From Oasisia sp. SBJ-2009 (lineage: Eukaryota > Annelida > Polychaeta > Sabellida > Siboglinidae), in contig OZ024864.1 in assembly GCA_964017155.1 (NCBI GenBank), positions 34,175,029 to 34,239,028 on the forward strand: a DNA stretch of 64,000 nucleotides, in the 5' to 3' direction. The position numbers were made by a program, and so were the translations under genes. The notes beneath the pieces are model-generated. The model was not told the DNA's origin and searched no databases. It saw only the letters and a program-made list of their open reading frames with translations. Of the stretch, positions 62,307 to 64,000 are shown piece after piece. Within the stretch, counting starts at the first letter, position 1. The number at the start of each line of letters is the position of its first letter.

Positions 62307-64000
62307 ATTCCTTCTTTGCTTGGTGACAGAAGAAGATGCCGGGACTGGTCACTTCCACAACGACCACTTCCATTTCGTCGGTCACTTCAAACTTGGGGAG
62401 ATCACTCAGACGATACACCTTGATGACACCAGGTGGCGACACTTCCTTCCGAGTGCCGGGCGAGAGTTTCGATCGCTGCGTCAGAGTTGGTCGACCCCCT
62501 GGCGACACGACGGAATTGGCGAGTTGCAGGGAAATCATTTCCTGTGACACACTCCTACGCGTCTGGTGATCATGTCTCAAGTCGATCAGGTGGCGGCCAT
62601 CTTTGTGTCCAAGCGGCTTCGCCTTGAAGCACTTATTCAGCAACGTGGAGAACCAATCAACAGGCTTGTTGCTCCACTGGCCGGCCGATGCAACACCCCC
62701 AAGGCAGCATGGGATACCTTGCTGCGGGATCGCAGCGAAATCCCGAGACATGCGGCGTATGTTCTCCGCCGAGATGCGCTCGGTGTTACCAAAGTCGAAG
62801 AAATATAACTTTGCGAGGCCATAACTAGAGGGCGTCTCGACAACGATGCTTCGGTACCACACGTTCTCATAGAGGGCGCAGACGACTTCGTCACGCACAA
62901 ACTGTGTGTATGCACCTGTCGTACCTGTGCAGTACTCGTTTAACTTCACATGCATCTCGACCGAGGCCTTGTTTTCCGTCAGATGCACGGAGAACTGACT
63001 GGGGCTGACCATATGGGCCAGCAGAACGGTCACTTCCTCACTGTCCACCAGCTTCTGGACGCTGATCTCACCGATCTTCACAACAGCTTCAGCCACATTC
63101 GCCTTGCATTCACCAGCAGCTGTCACAGACTTTGGTGACGTCACATGTCCGTTCGCAATCTTATCAGACAACTCAATGTATCCGTCTGTCACCATTTTAT
63201 CAATGACAGACTTGCCATCGACGGCGATGTCAGCGATGATGAAGACGTCGCCGTCTTTTCGCACCACGCTCATGGTGCACGCCTTGTTGAGGATCTCCTC
63301 GGAGAAGATGCTGATCGACATCCCGCTCCACCGCACGTCCGTCGAGTTCATGCCGAACAGCGACACGCGAACCGCCTGGCGGGGCAACTTGGTGAACCTC
63401 GGCTCGAGCTGTTGGACTCCGTTGACGGCGACCAGATCAGCGTTACCGTAGTGGACGAACACGACCTTGTAGTGCGTGTCGCCGTAGAACTCGGCGACGA
63501 CGGCGCGATACCACGCATTGTCGGCGACGCAATACGCGGCGACCAGCTCCTTCTGTTTCGGTTCGTACGCCGGAGCCTCGACTGACCCGTAGCACTCGGT
63601 CAACGCTTGGGTCAGTTCCGTGAAACGCTCCACGCAGTCGCGGTCAAGGCTCTGGACGTAGAATTCGTCCGGGCCCTCCAGGTAGCAGGGCATGACGAGT
63701 GGGTGGTCCCTGGACAGGTGTTGCATGGGAAGACACTTCATGTACGACGGGGGCTGGACCACCGGGGTTGTCTTCAAGGCGCAACTGATAGGTGACGATT
63801 TCAACGGCATTGACACTTGTTCGCGGACTGAAGTCGCCACTGGAGTTCCGTTTTGGATCGGCTCCTTGGGTTTTGCTTTTGGAGGAGACGCTTTGGCCTG
63901 ACCTACTAGCATGCCGCTGTTGACCAGACTGACGTTGAGACAGTCGGTGTCGTTGTACAGTTTGACAGCGTAACCGTCAGCGACTGACGATTCGACGGTG
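62307..64000 (-). CDS. Multi-Tudor gene, giant exon (copy 2, runs off the window)
   Basis: The exon ends at donor GGAAT|GTAAGT and is open without interruption to the window edge. It includes Tudor module 8 (DNAWYRAVVAEFYGD) and module 9 (ENVWYRSIVVE, FFDFGNTERI). In module 8 the motif reads FVHYGN because the codon at 63451-63453 is CAC where copy 1 has GAC, replacing the near-invariant Asp. The segments equivalent to the copy 1 stop and frameshift lie outside the window. Same putative germ-granule role as above, by family. Confidence 0.85.

Overview
This is metazoan nuclear DNA, most likely from a marine invertebrate; the phylum cannot be fixed from sequence alone. The signs are an intron-rich gene with GT-AG introns and a very large internal exon, tRNA-derived SINEs, MITE-like elements, a dead non-LTR retrotransposon, and many microsatellites and minisatellites. 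No bacterial, viral or organelle genes were recognised.

Layout. Positions 1-3534 are single-copy here and hold a TATA-box promoter, the start of a secreted leucine-rich-repeat-type protein (862-1305, +), a CA microsatellite and a SINE. From 3535 to the end the window is a direct tandem duplication. Copy 1 is 3535-43283 and copy 2 starts at 43284 and runs off the right edge; 64000 matches 31101. The copies match in order and orientation with scattered substitutions. Copy 1 carries two extra TIR-bounded blocks of about 3.7 kb (8532-12258) and 3.36 kb (14656-18013). The second has a 7-bp target-site duplication and a clean empty site in copy 2. Tandem arrays differ in length between the copies.

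The main gene lies on the minus strand: a multi-Tudor protein of the TDRD/Tudor class, whose known members bind methylarginine-containing proteins in germ granules and act in the piRNA pathway. In copy 1 I could assemble ten exons (42023 down to 23443) encoding ten Tudor modules. A single 5.2-kb exon (29408-34630) carries most of modules 2 to 9. Copy 1 looks non-functional. Its 5' exons are cut off by the duplication breakpoint inside an upstream intron minisatellite, there is an in-frame TAG at 34363-34365, and there is a +4 (or +1) frameshift near 31799-31806. Copy 2 shows five matching 3' exons (56049 to beyond 64000) that are open as far as visible. In this head-to-tail arrangement only copy 2 can still be joined to the original promoter.

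Other structure: a 59-bp minisatellite (41078-41935) repeats the 5' splice site of the first visible Tudor exon 14 times in the following intron. A 31-bp hairpin-forming minisatellite (42034-43283) hosts the duplication junction. A CCAG array faces an inverted CTGG array around a roughly 90-bp VNTR. A CpG-rich intronic segment with RFX-like and YY1-like motifs may be an internal promoter. The remainder (about 8.1-8.5, 12.3-14.6 and 18-23 kb, with their copy 2 counterparts) contains no gene I can support.
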